Shown here piece by piece: positions 17,402 to 26,138 of a DNA stretch of 64,000 bases. The first letter of the stretch is position 1; each line of letters starts with the position of its first letter. Both the position numbers and the translations under genes were made by a program. The notes beneath the pieces are model-generated. The model ran no database searches. It saw only the letters and a list, made by a program, of their open reading frames with translations, and had not been told where the DNA came from. The stretch spans positions 1 through 64,000 of the forward strand of contig NZ_JABXKL010000026.1 of assembly GCF_017114995.1 (NCBI RefSeq), given 5' to 3'. Source of the stretch: Nostoc sp. NMS9 (GTDB taxonomy: Bacteria > Cyanobacteriota > Cyanobacteriia > Cyanobacteriales > Nostocaceae).

Positions 17402-20170
17402 CTAAATAATCACATCTAAATCTTCCAGGTAGGCTTCAATTTCCTGGATTTCCATTTCTACCTGTTCTTGAATCTGGGGATCAACCTTACCTCCCTTTAA
17501 AACCTGATTGAGGTGATTGATGTAGTTTTGCAAAGTAAATTTGGCTTTGTCTTGGTCTTCGTGGGTAATACGCTCAACTTTGTCAGCAATTTCCTTGACT
17601 AGAGGCAAGTTACTTTTGAAAGTTTTAAATGCTGATTTGCGTAGGCTTTGCCCGCCGTAGGCATCGCTTCCCAAAGGCAAAACTCCGCCCTCTAATCTTT
17701 TCGCTTGTTCTGTAGAAACGAAATATTTCCTACCCTGATTGACAATCAATTTATATGGATCGGGTGCCAGCGCTAAAGCAAACCAACGCAACGCCCCACC
17801 GTCGTCTTCTGGAGGAATTAAATTTGCTAAGTTTGTCCAATTACGATGTAGGTGCTTAAAGACTTTATTCGGATCTAGGTAGGCTGACTCCATATCCCTC
17901 ATTCCGTTGAATGCAAATAAGGGAACACCAATTTCTACTCGAAACAGCATCACCTTATGGGGTTCGCCTGTTGGTACGAAAGAAGGATTATTATTTCCTT
18001 TAGGCAAACGACTAGAAAGAGGCGGATCGCTAAAAATTGTGTTGTTGCTCTCTACTCCGTAGTAATAAAATTCTGTGATTACGTGCTGCTGTTGAACGGG
18101 AATTTCCGTTTCTTCATACTGCCAAAGAGGAACTGCAAGCTTGCCAAGTTGTTGCAAATCTTGCCCTGCATCTTCGGGATTACTATCTGCTAAAACCTGC
18201 TCAACAGTCATACTGGTGAGCGGATAGTAAGCTTCATCGACAAATTTTATAATTTCGTTCTTGACATCTTCAGCTTTTTTCTCAGACCAATTCGTTAAAG
18301 TTTGAGACTGTTCTCGATACCAACGGATAAAATCTTCGCCAGTAACTTTGGGGCGTTTTGATTGGAGATTGATACGCTGAATGGTGTGAATAAAAGGATT
18401 ATCGTTACTTCCTTGACGGTTGGCTTCGTGATAACTCTGCTCTAAATCTCGATAAACTTTATCTAAGTTGCTATGTAGACGCTGACACTTTTCTTGGATT
18501 TGCTCTACCTTAGCCCGCAGTACACCATAGAGTTCAGCCGCTTTATCACACCGTTTCCAATGTAAATAAGTCTTCCACTTTTGGTCAGCCCGTTCTTTGT
18601 ATCTTTGGCAAGCGGCTTGAATAGTATTTTTATTTGGGAACCAAGTTTCTGCGGCTTCTTTAATTTTTTCTTCTTGTGGTTCTAATTTCAAAGCATTGAA
18701 ACTAGATTGCGTCTCTTGTGACTTGCGCTGCACGCTTTGCTGTAATTCGTCTAATTTTTGGGAAAGGCTACTCAAAAATTCCAAAACATAAGCTAGTCCA
18801 TTGGGACGATTCAGACTGCGTTCCCAGAAAGTTGCGATCGCAGCTGTTGCAGTCTGCTCTAAGCGATAAAAACTCAATCCCAATTCTTGAGCCGTCCGTT
18901 GTTCAAATTGATCTAACTGTCGTTTATAGAGTTCTTTGATGGTTGACAAAGCTGTGCGATCGTGACGGATTTCACCAATTCTAAATTCAGGTTTCATTTG
19001 TCCGCCGCGATCGCTTTCAGTCAACGCATTCAGGATAGTAGTCGCTTCTGCTAACTTGCAATCTTCTAAAAACCGGGCGATGTCGCTTTCTAAATCAATT
19101 GCTGGGGTAGATGCCATTAACTCATTTTTCAGTAAGCTTTGAGCATCTTCTAATTTCATCCGCTCGTATTGCTGTACTGGCAGAGTCAGGGTAGCAAAGC
19201 CAAAACTACAGTAATTTATATTGCGCCCTCGAACTTTTTCACCATTTCCCAGATAAGCGCGAATGTTATCAGCAACGTTAGCAGCATCTAGACCGATTTG
19301 AGAACCAATCTGGATGTACAAACCATCTGCAACTAAATTTTGCAAATCGTCTGGACGACCAACTACAGTTCCATTTTTGTTAACTCCGTCAATTAAAAAC
19401 ACTGCATCAAAGGGAGGGCGATCGGCTTTGATTTTTGTGACACCATAATCAATCTCAATGCTATTAGATGGTGACAATCCCCAAAAGTGTTCGATTTCTT
19501 TAAGAGCGCCATAAGCATTAGACTTCACCAAGTGAGTTTGGGGAATATTGGCAAACACTCTGGGTAAAACAAATACCCCCGTAATATTAGAAAAATTATT
19601 GAGATGTTGCCGTGTTAAAAATGCCACATCTAAAAATGTGCCACTGCCCGTTCCACCAGCCAAACTGCCAACAATAAAAACTTCGACACCATCCCGACTG
19701 GAAACTTGAAAGTTATCTGAAAATGCTTGTTTGCTAGTGCGAATTTCGCGGACAGCATTGATTGCTTGATCAATTAAACCTTTAATATCGCCTACTCTCG
19801 CAAATAAGGCGAGCCGTCCCCGTGCACGAATCTGTCCGGCACCACTGATCAGGGCGGTTGCTGGAATGTCCCTAGGCCACCATTCTGCGATGTGGTCGTT
19901 ACGTGTTAGCGGTAGTGGATTTGCGACAGAAATTGCATAAAGTTCATTAGGTTCTAAGAAAACCTTAGTTCCATCAGGTGATTTTTCTCGTTCTTGGATA
20001 TTTTCAGTAGTATCAATAGAAATAAAACGAATAACTTCTGGAACTGAGCCGTAAACATCTATAAATCGCTTTTTAAGTTTGAGTACAACTTCATAACCCG
20101 TTCCTCCTAGCCCGATAACAACGGTAGGACGAAAAACAACCGTGGGACGCACAACCGTGGGACTTAACAT
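17402..20170 (-). CDS. Tubulin/FtsZ-like GTPase (Tubulin_2 family)
   Basis: A 922-residue protein whose N-terminal 450 residues match prokaryotic tubulin-like proteins: VVIGLGGTGYEVVLKLKKRF near residue 14, then the tubulin/FtsZ signature SLAGGTGSGTFLD near residue 175, which binds the GTP phosphates. The remaining part is largely helical with coiled-coil character, unlike FtsZ, and ends in an acidic tail (EIEAYLEDLDVII). Members of this family have been described as FtsZ-like proteins genomically linked to VWA proteins and proposed to act in membrane remodelling. Here the VWA gene is 21 bp upstream and the membrane coiled-coil gene 9 bp downstream. A 29-bp dispersed repeat lies in-frame inside the coding sequence near residue 838. 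Confidence 0.85.
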   Translation of the reverse strand: MLSPTVVRPTVVFRPTVVIGLGGTGYEVVLKLKKRFIDVYGSVPEVIRFISIDTTENIQEREKSPDGTKVFLEPNELYAISVANPLPLTRNDHIAEWWPRDIPATALISGAGQIRARGRLALFARVGDIKGLIDQAINAVREIRTSKQAFSDNFQVSSRDGVEVFIVGSLAGGTGSGTFLDVAFLTRQHLNNFSNITGVFVLPRVFANIPQTHLVKSNAYGALKEIEHFWGLSPSNSIEIDYGVTKIKADRPPFDAVFLIDGVNKNGTVVGRPDDLQNLVADGLYIQIGSQIGLDAANVADNIRAYLGNGEKVRGRNINYCSFGFATLTLPVQQYERMKLEDAQSLLKNELMASTPAIDLESDIARFLEDCKLAEATTILNALTESDRGGQMKPEFRIGEIRHDRTALSTIKELYKRQLDQFEQRTAQELGLSFYRLEQTATAAIATFWERSLNRPNGLAYVLEFLSSLSQKLDELQQSVQRKSQETQSSFNALKLEPQEEKIKEAAETWFPNKNTIQAACQRYKERADQKWKTYLHWKRCDKAAELYGVLRAKVEQIQEKCQRLHSNLDKVYRDLEQSYHEANRQGSNDNPFIHTIQRINLQSKRPKVTGEDFIRWYREQSQTLTNWSEKKAEDVKNEIIKFVDEAYYPLTSMTVEQVLADSNPEDAGQDLQQLGKLAVPLWQYEETEIPVQQQHVITEFYYYGVESNNTIFSDPPLSSRLPKGNNNPSFVPTGEPHKVMLFRVEIGVPLFAFNGMRDMESAYLDPNKVFKHLHRNWTNLANLIPPEDDGGALRWFALALAPDPYKLIVNQGRKYFVSTEQAKRLEGGVLPLGSDAYGGQSLRKSAFKTFKSNLPLVKEIADKVERITHEDQDKAKFTLQNYINHLNQVLKGGKVDPQIQEQVEMEIQEIEAYLEDLDVII
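17639..17667. repeat. 29-bp dispersed repeat inside the tubulin-like coding sequence
   Basis: On the plus strand it begins GCGTAGGCTTTGCCC and ends CGTAGGCATCGC. The same family occurs at 32189-32217 and, inverted, at 59267-59295. In the protein it codes for the GSDAYGGQSLR-like stretch, so the repeat has been accommodated without breaking the frame. It fits the published class of small dispersed repeats in Nostoc genomes. Confidence 0.75.
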
Positions 20171-20191
20171 TCACTTTCCTGTGATATTTAT

Positions 20192-22024
20192 TCAAAAGTT
20201 TGTCTGCCCACTGCTTGGCTCAGAGGGTCTTTGGTGTTCAATCCAGTTAAATTGCAACTTAACGTTGCCAATCTGGATGATGTCCTCGTCGAAGAGTTCA
20301 TCTGTATTTATATTTTTAGTATTGACAAAAATTACACCTTTCAAACACTGCAAATCTATATTCTTTTTGCCTGCCCGCCAAACTGTGACTAACTCAGCAT
20401 CAGAATTTGTCGCAGCAATGGCTGGTATTAAATCACTCAGGCATACTCTGTCCTTCTGTAGGTGAGTCAGACTAATCTCTTCGTCTTGCGATGATTGTGG
20501 CAGTGGTTCCAGCACAACCAATGCTCCTTCTAAGCGGTTGCGGTTGCGGAAATCTTCGACTAATTCCAAGGGGGTTTTGCGTTGAATCAAACAAACTACT
20601 ATTAGGGCAATTAACAACACCAACAGCACTAAGAGCAACCAAATAACTATTTTCCGCCATAGGGGCATCAAAATATACAGATGAACTTCCGCACTGACAG
20701 GATTAGCAATTGAGTTATCTGGGGTTAGGATTAAGGTGAAGGTGCGATCGCTTGCAAAACTGTTATCAGTAACCTGCAACTGCACAGGAATTTTAGTTTC
20801 TCCTGGTTGTAAGGATATGGCTGCTGAAGGTTCTGCCATAGAAACGTCTTTGAAATTGCCTTGCAGTTGTAAGCTAGCGGTTCCAGATATATTACTGCGA
20901 ATTACCAAAGTTTGGGTTTCAGTGGTTTTCCCTGCTTCTATTGAGCCAAAATCTATCTTTGTCGGTTGTATTTGTAGTTTTGACTGAATGGTTACAGGTA
21001 GGTCAATTTTAATTGGTGGGATAGCCTGATCTGCGCTGATCAACACCAAGCGCAAGTTATTTGCGCCCCCTTTTGCCTCTGGTGGTATCTGTAAACGCAC
21101 GGGAATGACTGTTGCTTGATTAGCAGCTAAGTCGATGGTGCGATCGCGTGGAATTAAACGAATACCACTTTGATTGGGGTCTTCCAGTTGCAAACTTACC
21201 TTAGTATTGATATTACTGATGCTATTAATATTCAGCGCTTCAGTAGTTGCTCCCGGTAATACTGGCGGCAAATTGGCAGTGGATAAATTAACATCAAGTT
21301 TGGGTTTAATAAGCGCTGGTCGGATATTTTGAGCTAGTTGGTTGAGTTGAACTCCTCCAGGATCTCGCAATACCTGCCCCTTACCGCAAAGTGCTGGATT
21401 GCTAGCAAAGTCATTCAGTTGCTTTTCGTGTTCTTTTAATCCTAAAGACACAAAAAATATATAGGGTTTGCATTGTTGCTCACGTAGAAATTGGGTATTG
21501 CCAGGAATAGAAACAGGATTAGGAATACCACGTACATCTTCTAATCCGTCTGTTAGAAATACGATACTAACAGTACGACCAAGAGCATCAGCACGTTTAT
21601 TTAACAGGGCAGAATGTTGCAAAGCCTTTTGCACAGCCTTACCTGTATGAGTACGCACACCCTCAGCTTGAAGTGAGCTAATTATTTGCTTGAGTTTACC
21701 TCTGTCTGGATTACTGTTAATGGTGATATCATTGGCGTTTAGGGTGACATCTTGAGCGAAACTATAAATAGTAACAGTATCGCCTAATCTGGCCGTGTTA
21801 ACAAATTCAGTAATAGAATTTTTGACTGGTTCAAAAATGTTTTTTGTTCCACCTACACCACGCATGGAAGCAGAAGTATCTACTACTAAAATCCAGTCAA
21901 TTCCCCCTTTAGGAGTAGTCTGAGCAGATGCACTACAAAAGTTAGTAATTGATATTAGAGCCAAAAAAATAATGCTTCTGATTGAACTAAATCTCAACCA
22001 ATGCTTGAAGTATCTAAAACTCAT
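20192..22024 (-). CDS. Secreted/membrane VWA-domain protein with MIDAS motif
   Basis: A signal peptide (SIIFLALISITNFCSASAQ) precedes a von Willebrand A domain at residues about 42-225 with an intact metal-ion-dependent adhesion site, Asp49-x-Ser51-x-Ser53 in VVDTSASM. Residues about 235-450 are beta-rich, Ig-like repeats (PTKIDFGSIEAGKTTETQTL). One membrane helix (IVIWLLLVLLVLLIALIVVC) lies near 470-490. The last 110 residues are cytoplasmic and end in a segment resembling an FHA-like edge (DEDIIQIGNVKLQF). So an extracytoplasmic adhesive domain is joined through the membrane to a cytoplasmic tail beside a tubulin-like GTPase. Its start overlaps the stop of a 60-codon ORF (ATGA). Confidence 0.85.
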   Translation of the reverse strand: MSFRYFKHWLRFSSIRSIIFLALISITNFCSASAQTTPKGGIDWILVVDTSASMRGVGGTKNIFEPVKNSITEFVNTARLGDTVTIYSFAQDVTLNANDITINSNPDRGKLKQIISSLQAEGVRTHTGKAVQKALQHSALLNKRADALGRTVSIVFLTDGLEDVRGIPNPVSIPGNTQFLREQQCKPYIFFVSLGLKEHEKQLNDFASNPALCGKGQVLRDPGGVQLNQLAQNIRPALIKPKLDVNLSTANLPPVLPGATTEALNINSISNINTKVSLQLEDPNQSGIRLIPRDRTIDLAANQATVIPVRLQIPPEAKGGANNLRLVLISADQAIPPIKIDLPVTIQSKLQIQPTKIDFGSIEAGKTTETQTLVIRSNISGTASLQLQGNFKDVSMAEPSAAISLQPGETKIPVQLQVTDNSFASDRTFTLILTPDNSIANPVSAEVHLYILMPLWRKIVIWLLLVLLVLLIALIVVCLIQRKTPLELVEDFRNRNRLEGALVVLEPLPQSSQDEEISLTHLQKDRVCLSDLIPAIAATNSDAELVTVWRAGKKNIDLQCLKGVIFVNTKNINTDELFDEDIIQIGNVKLQFNWIEHQRPSEPSSGQTNF

Positions 22025-22203
22025 TGATAGATTCCTCCAGGCATATAAATTTTATATTGGTCTTCCTCAAAGCGGTAGCTTAAGAGTTGAGATTTAATCC
22101 TCTTGATGCTTTTAAATATCTTGTCATAGTATCCAGATATTCCTCTTTGCAGTAAACTTAGATTCCGTAAAATTACAGTTATAATTTTATGCACTGATTT
22201 CAT
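22021..22203 (-). CDS. Small basic ORF leading the VWA/tubulin-like operon
   Basis: A 60-residue basic protein (KSVHKIITVILRNLSLLQRG then FKSIKRIKSQLL) ending YMPGGIYQ. Support for being real: the stop overlaps the VWA start as ATGA, and an AGGT ribosome-like site lies about 8 bases before the ATG. I recognise no family. The N-terminal half could be an amphipathic helix. It may be a genuine small subunit or a leader ORF that couples translation of the VWA gene. Confidence 0.4.
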   Translation of the reverse strand: MKSVHKIITVILRNLSLLQRGISGYYDKIFKSIKRIKSQLLSYRFEEDQYKIYMPGGIYQ

Positions 22204-22704
22204 TTTATTACCTAATAAAAGTAGGCTTTTTATACTAGTTTTATCCCTAATTTCGATATAAATATTTGATTAAATATGTAAAAATGATATATTTTTTAAA
22301 AAATAGATATTAATTTAATTATTTATAAATATTTTTAGATAAGATGGCGAAATTAAACCAATATTTAAGTATTGGAAAAGCACTAAAGAAAATTGCTAAT
22401 TACTTCCTTTATAATATTTGCGGATGGACTTTATAGAAAATTTCGATTAATTTTGGCTGAATATTTATTTTTTAAATTAAAAATAAATGGTATGGATCAG
22501 CTTTTTATCAAGTTACATATTAACTACTATTATAAAAAATGTCACGTTTTTCTGTAAATATTAAAATTATCAAAAGCTACAATTTTAGCTCTTTGTGGAA
22601 TCAGTAAATATATCCAAAATAGTTGAGATAATTGTCAAGATAATTTTATATTTCCGTTTAATTAGCCTTGACAGTTACAAAGATAAATTGTTAATGCTTG
22701 TGCA
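22204..22704. promoter_or_regulatory. Very AT-rich region upstream of the VWA/tubulin-like operon
   Basis: Five hundred bases, mostly A/T, with no ORF. As the only sizeable gap upstream of four tightly packed minus-strand genes, it should contain the operon promoter. It also separates that operon from the multi-GAF gene on the same strand. No clear -10/-35 pair can be singled out because of the base composition. Confidence 0.4.
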
Positions 22705-25626
22705 CTAAGAATCATGAATAGCTAACGGCAACAACAAGCGACTGACTACCCGATTATCTGGTAACTGATAGAAATTCAACTCTCCTCCTAGTTCTTGCAT
22801 GAGGTTTTGGCAGATCGCCAGATGTAAAGCTGGTGGTTGGTCGAGGTTGGAAGGAGCAAGCAGATGTTTCGGTATATTATCATGTAGTTCCTTGAGTAGC
22901 TGTGGTTCGATCGCACCGTTATATGTGATCGATAATTCTAGCGATGTCTGATGTTCAGCCCCTCCACTTGTAGAAGAATATTTTGTATCTGAGGGTTTTG
23001 ACGCATCTAAACGGCGGCACCAAATATCTATTCTGCTACCTGTTTGAGAACGGTTACAGGCAGTAATCAATAATTCATGGATAACTAATTCAATTTTGAC
23101 AATATCACCAGCGATCGCCATTGCAGATTGAGCGCTGGAGGTAGGAACGCCTCTAACTAATGAGGAATTCTTGGGTGATTCCTGCTCGTCAATTGGTTGT
23201 CCCAAACCATGTACACCAATCCACAGCTTTTGTTGTTTAAGTAAATTTTCGATCCGTTCGAGCGATCGCTTCAGTAAACTGGCTATGGGCATAGTTTCCC
23301 AACTAATATGTAGCTGCCAGTTCTCAAGTTTTAGCATTCCACTCATGGAGGTGGCTGTATGGTCTAACTGCCGCAGCAATAGCTGGTAGCGCATCTGAGT
23401 CAGTTCATTAGCAGGAATGCCCAAATCGTGTATTTGTTTAAGAGAATGGGCCGTTATTCTTTGAATTTCCTCTAGACGACGATGTTTGTACCAGTTAAGT
23501 TGTCGTAATTCTTCGGTTGTGGATTCTAAAAGTCGGGTAATTTGCTTTTCACGACGCCACCAGGCTAATTGAGAAATCAGAGTTGCTGTTGCACTCAGGT
23601 TTTGTTCTGACCAGCGACGCTGTTGATAGTCTACAAGCAACACTACACCAGTGGTTTCATAATCAGCAGTTGTACGTAATGCCATTACCAAAATTTGACT
23701 TTTGTCTGGAACATTCAACCATTTCCGGGTTTCTGAAGGTAAATTATCCACCTTCAAAGTCAGGTAAGTCTCTGTAGCAAGTGCCCACTGAATTAAGGCT
23801 TCAGCCTGGATAGAAATAGATACATCAGAAAAAATCCCAAATTGGCTATTGTCAATCACTCCAGGGATAATTTCTGCCCAACTTTCACTAGGTGCCCAGG
23901 ATAGCATTAGCGCTAGGGGACAGGCCAAAATTGATGCTATTTGTTCGAGTGCTGTACGTTCTAAATGCTTTTTTTCGACCTCAATCCTGTTCTGGGATTG
24001 TGTCAGGATGCGTAAGCATTGCTCAAATGCCTGGGAAGTTTTTTGCTGCTGGGTGGTGCGATTATGTAATTGCCACTGACGAACAATTACACCAATCTGT
24101 TGACTGACGGCCCACAGCAATTCTTTTTCTAGAGTTGTCCAAGAACGATGGGTTTCGTGAGTGATGACTAAAAGTGCTGCTGGTATATGTTCATGAGTGC
24201 ATTTACAAACAAGTAGCGATCGCACATTATTCTCTAACAACGAGGGTCGCCAATTAAAAAAGCGCAAATCTTCATCTAAGTTCTCAATTTCCACCGCCTG
24301 AGTTGAACTTTGCAAAAGCTGCCCATCTAATTCTTTGAGAGTATGAAGGGTAAATGTCAATGGTCGGCGATTATGGGGCTGACTTTGGTAAGTAAATTGA
24401 TAATTCTTCTGCTCAGGGTCGTACTGCAACAGTAAAAAGCGGGTAGCACCTAATCGAGCTAAAACTTTTTTAGCACAACTATGTAAAGTTGTCTGAAGGT
24501 CATGTTCGCTATAGATACCTTGGGCAACTTGGCTAGTTAGTTGAGCATCCTCTTGAATCTGTTTGATAGTGCTTTCCATGCTTTCGGTAGGTGTAACTAG
24601 GGAGATTAAACCAGCAACACCCTGGACGAAATTTTTGTCTGTGTCTGTCCAGATGCGAGGTTCATTGCTTTCCACCGCCAGAAAACCGACTAAGTTCTTT
24701 TGCCAGATAATCGGAGCTGCTAGGAGCGATCGCACCTTCAAGCGTTGCAGCAATTTAGCTGTAAAATGGCTTTTTAAAGAACTGCGAGCATCACCAATCG
24801 AGACTATTTGGTTAACTGCCAAAGCATAATAAAAATCGCTCAAGTCCTGTACAGTCATTCCCGCTGCTTGCTGACTGCTAGAATTGCGATCCATTTTGAC
24901 CAGTTGATTGCTCATTCGACACCAAAAGTAGCGCCCTTCCCGCTCAAACCAGTAAACATTTGTCCGGTTGGGAGAGACAAATTTATGAGTTGCTTGCACC
25001 GCTGCTTCAAGTCTTTGATTCAGGTTACTGAGGGTGCGTAAATTTTCTAGCAATTCTAATAATGGCTCGTCGGTTCGCCTGGTTTGCTTTTGCTGCTTAT
25101 GCATCTCATTTTGATAAAGCACTGCCCCCAGTTCACCTGAAACCATCATCAAACGTGCTTTTGTTTCTCCTGTCAGTAGGTAGCCCCAGCGTTCTGAACC
25201 TAGTAATACCAAGCCCAAGCAACGGTCTTTATAGCGAATTGGTAAAATAATCGTTCCTTGGATGTGGAATTTTTCGGCAATTTTTCGCCATTCAGCGGCA
25301 CGGATTTCAGTTTGCAAATCAGCTACGCCTAAAGGATGCTGTTCAATTACTACTTGCTCTAATAAATCTCCAGGACTGAGAACAACCCTTTGGCGTAAAA
25401 AGCTCATGTCGCGATCGGGTGTGATGCCTCCTTTACCGAATAATATGTGATTCAGGCGATCGTAAAGAGCAATCCAAATCAGTTTGTAGTCAAACTCTTC
25501 CTTGAGATAAGAAATAGTAGTTTCAATCAGAACGTCAACATCATCTTCTTCTCTGAGGCTCTGGAGGACGCGCCCCAAAGAGAGGATCTGCTGTTCGGCG
25601 GCTATAGGTTTTTGTGGCTGCCCCAT
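22705..25626 (-). CDS. Multi-GAF sensor protein with degenerate histidine-kinase end
   Basis: A 973-residue cytoplasmic protein with about four GAF domains (residues roughly 20-165, 200-340, 370-520 and 545-690) that could bind small ligands or tetrapyrroles. The C-terminal 250 residues resemble a histidine kinase core (dimerisation helices near RLEEIQRITAHSLKQIHDLG, then an ATPase-like fold). The N-box position reads HELLITACNRSQTGSRIDIW where active kinases have ELLxNAxK, so the metal-coordinating Asn seems replaced by Thr. It may be a pseudokinase acting by binding. No response regulator is adjacent. No canonical bilin-binding Cys context was identified. Confidence 0.75.
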   Translation of the reverse strand: MGQPQKPIAAEQQILSLGRVLQSLREEDDVDVLIETTISYLKEEFDYKLIWIALYDRLNHILFGKGGITPDRDMSFLRQRVVLSPGDLLEQVVIEQHPLGVADLQTEIRAAEWRKIAEKFHIQGTIILPIRYKDRCLGLVLLGSERWGYLLTGETKARLMMVSGELGAVLYQNEMHKQQKQTRRTDEPLLELLENLRTLSNLNQRLEAAVQATHKFVSPNRTNVYWFEREGRYFWCRMSNQLVKMDRNSSSQQAAGMTVQDLSDFYYALAVNQIVSIGDARSSLKSHFTAKLLQRLKVRSLLAAPIIWQKNLVGFLAVESNEPRIWTDTDKNFVQGVAGLISLVTPTESMESTIKQIQEDAQLTSQVAQGIYSEHDLQTTLHSCAKKVLARLGATRFLLLQYDPEQKNYQFTYQSQPHNRRPLTFTLHTLKELDGQLLQSSTQAVEIENLDEDLRFFNWRPSLLENNVRSLLVCKCTHEHIPAALLVITHETHRSWTTLEKELLWAVSQQIGVIVRQWQLHNRTTQQQKTSQAFEQCLRILTQSQNRIEVEKKHLERTALEQIASILACPLALMLSWAPSESWAEIIPGVIDNSQFGIFSDVSISIQAEALIQWALATETYLTLKVDNLPSETRKWLNVPDKSQILVMALRTTADYETTGVVLLVDYQQRRWSEQNLSATATLISQLAWWRREKQITRLLESTTEELRQLNWYKHRRLEEIQRITAHSLKQIHDLGIPANELTQMRYQLLLRQLDHTATSMSGMLKLENWQLHISWETMPIASLLKRSLERIENLLKQQKLWIGVHGLGQPIDEQESPKNSSLVRGVPTSSAQSAMAIAGDIVKIELVIHELLITACNRSQTGSRIDIWCRRLDASKPSDTKYSSTSGGAEHQTSLELSITYNGAIEPQLLKELHDNIPKHLLAPSNLDQPPALHLAICQNLMQELGGELNFYQLPDNRVVSRLLLPLAIHDS

Positions 25627-25736
25627 CTGATTTATTGGTTAACATAACTTGTAATATATAAGATGCCCAGAAAAGCACCCTGAGTAATATTGCCACAAGT
25701 GTTTAATGTTGAACCTTGACAGATGAATAAGCGGTT

Positions 25737-25922
25737 ATGTACCCACAAGTACCTACAGCAAAACAAACCGTTGAATTTTTCTTAGTTTGCGTCAGATTAA
25801 GTAATGTACTTCAGCCAATTAATATAGTCAGACTTGATGAGAGAACCAACCAAATTTATATCTTGGCTGGCGATGACATAGAAGTGCTGATTTACCCAAA
25901 CGCAAAAGTGAGGTTTTTATGA
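25737..25922 (+). CDS. DUF6888 family small protein
   Basis: Sixty-one residues with the layout I associate with DUF6888: a hydrophobic first half with LSNVLQPINIVRLDERTNQI and a C-terminal DDIEVLIYPNAKVRFL. It overlaps the following gene by four bases (ATGA), so the two are translated together. Such DUF6888/DUF6887 pairs recur in cyanobacteria and look like toxin-antitoxin arrangements, but no activity is established. Confidence 0.65.
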   Translation: MYPQVPTAKQTVEFFLVCVRLSNVLQPINIVRLDERTNQIYILAGDDIEVLIYPNAKVRFL

Positions 25923-26110
25923 CCGATATAAATCTTGCCGCAATGAGCAGAGAGCAATTGAGAGACTACGTGAAAAAACATCCACAAGACCAGATTGCAT
26001 TCCAAGCATACATGGACAGACTACAAGATGAACCTGGAATTGATATCACTTCAATGGATCAATTTGAGCAGCTAGTCCGCAAGAAAATTAGACAATCCCA
26101 AGCCGAATGA
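25919..26110 (+). CDS. DUF6887 family small protein
   Basis: Sixty-three residues, charged and helical, starting with MTDINLAAMSREQLRDYVKK and followed by QIAFQAYMDRLQ, as expected for DUF6887. Its start overlaps the stop of the DUF6888 gene (ATGA). It ends 28 bp before pyrD on the same strand, so a longer transcript including pyrD is possible. An antitoxin-like role is inferred from pairing only. Confidence 0.65.
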   Translation: MTDINLAAMSREQLRDYVKKHPQDQIAFQAYMDRLQDEPGIDITSMDQFEQLVRKKIRQSQAE

Positions 26111-26138
26111 TCTGCAATAGCCCCGAAAATAAAAGCTA

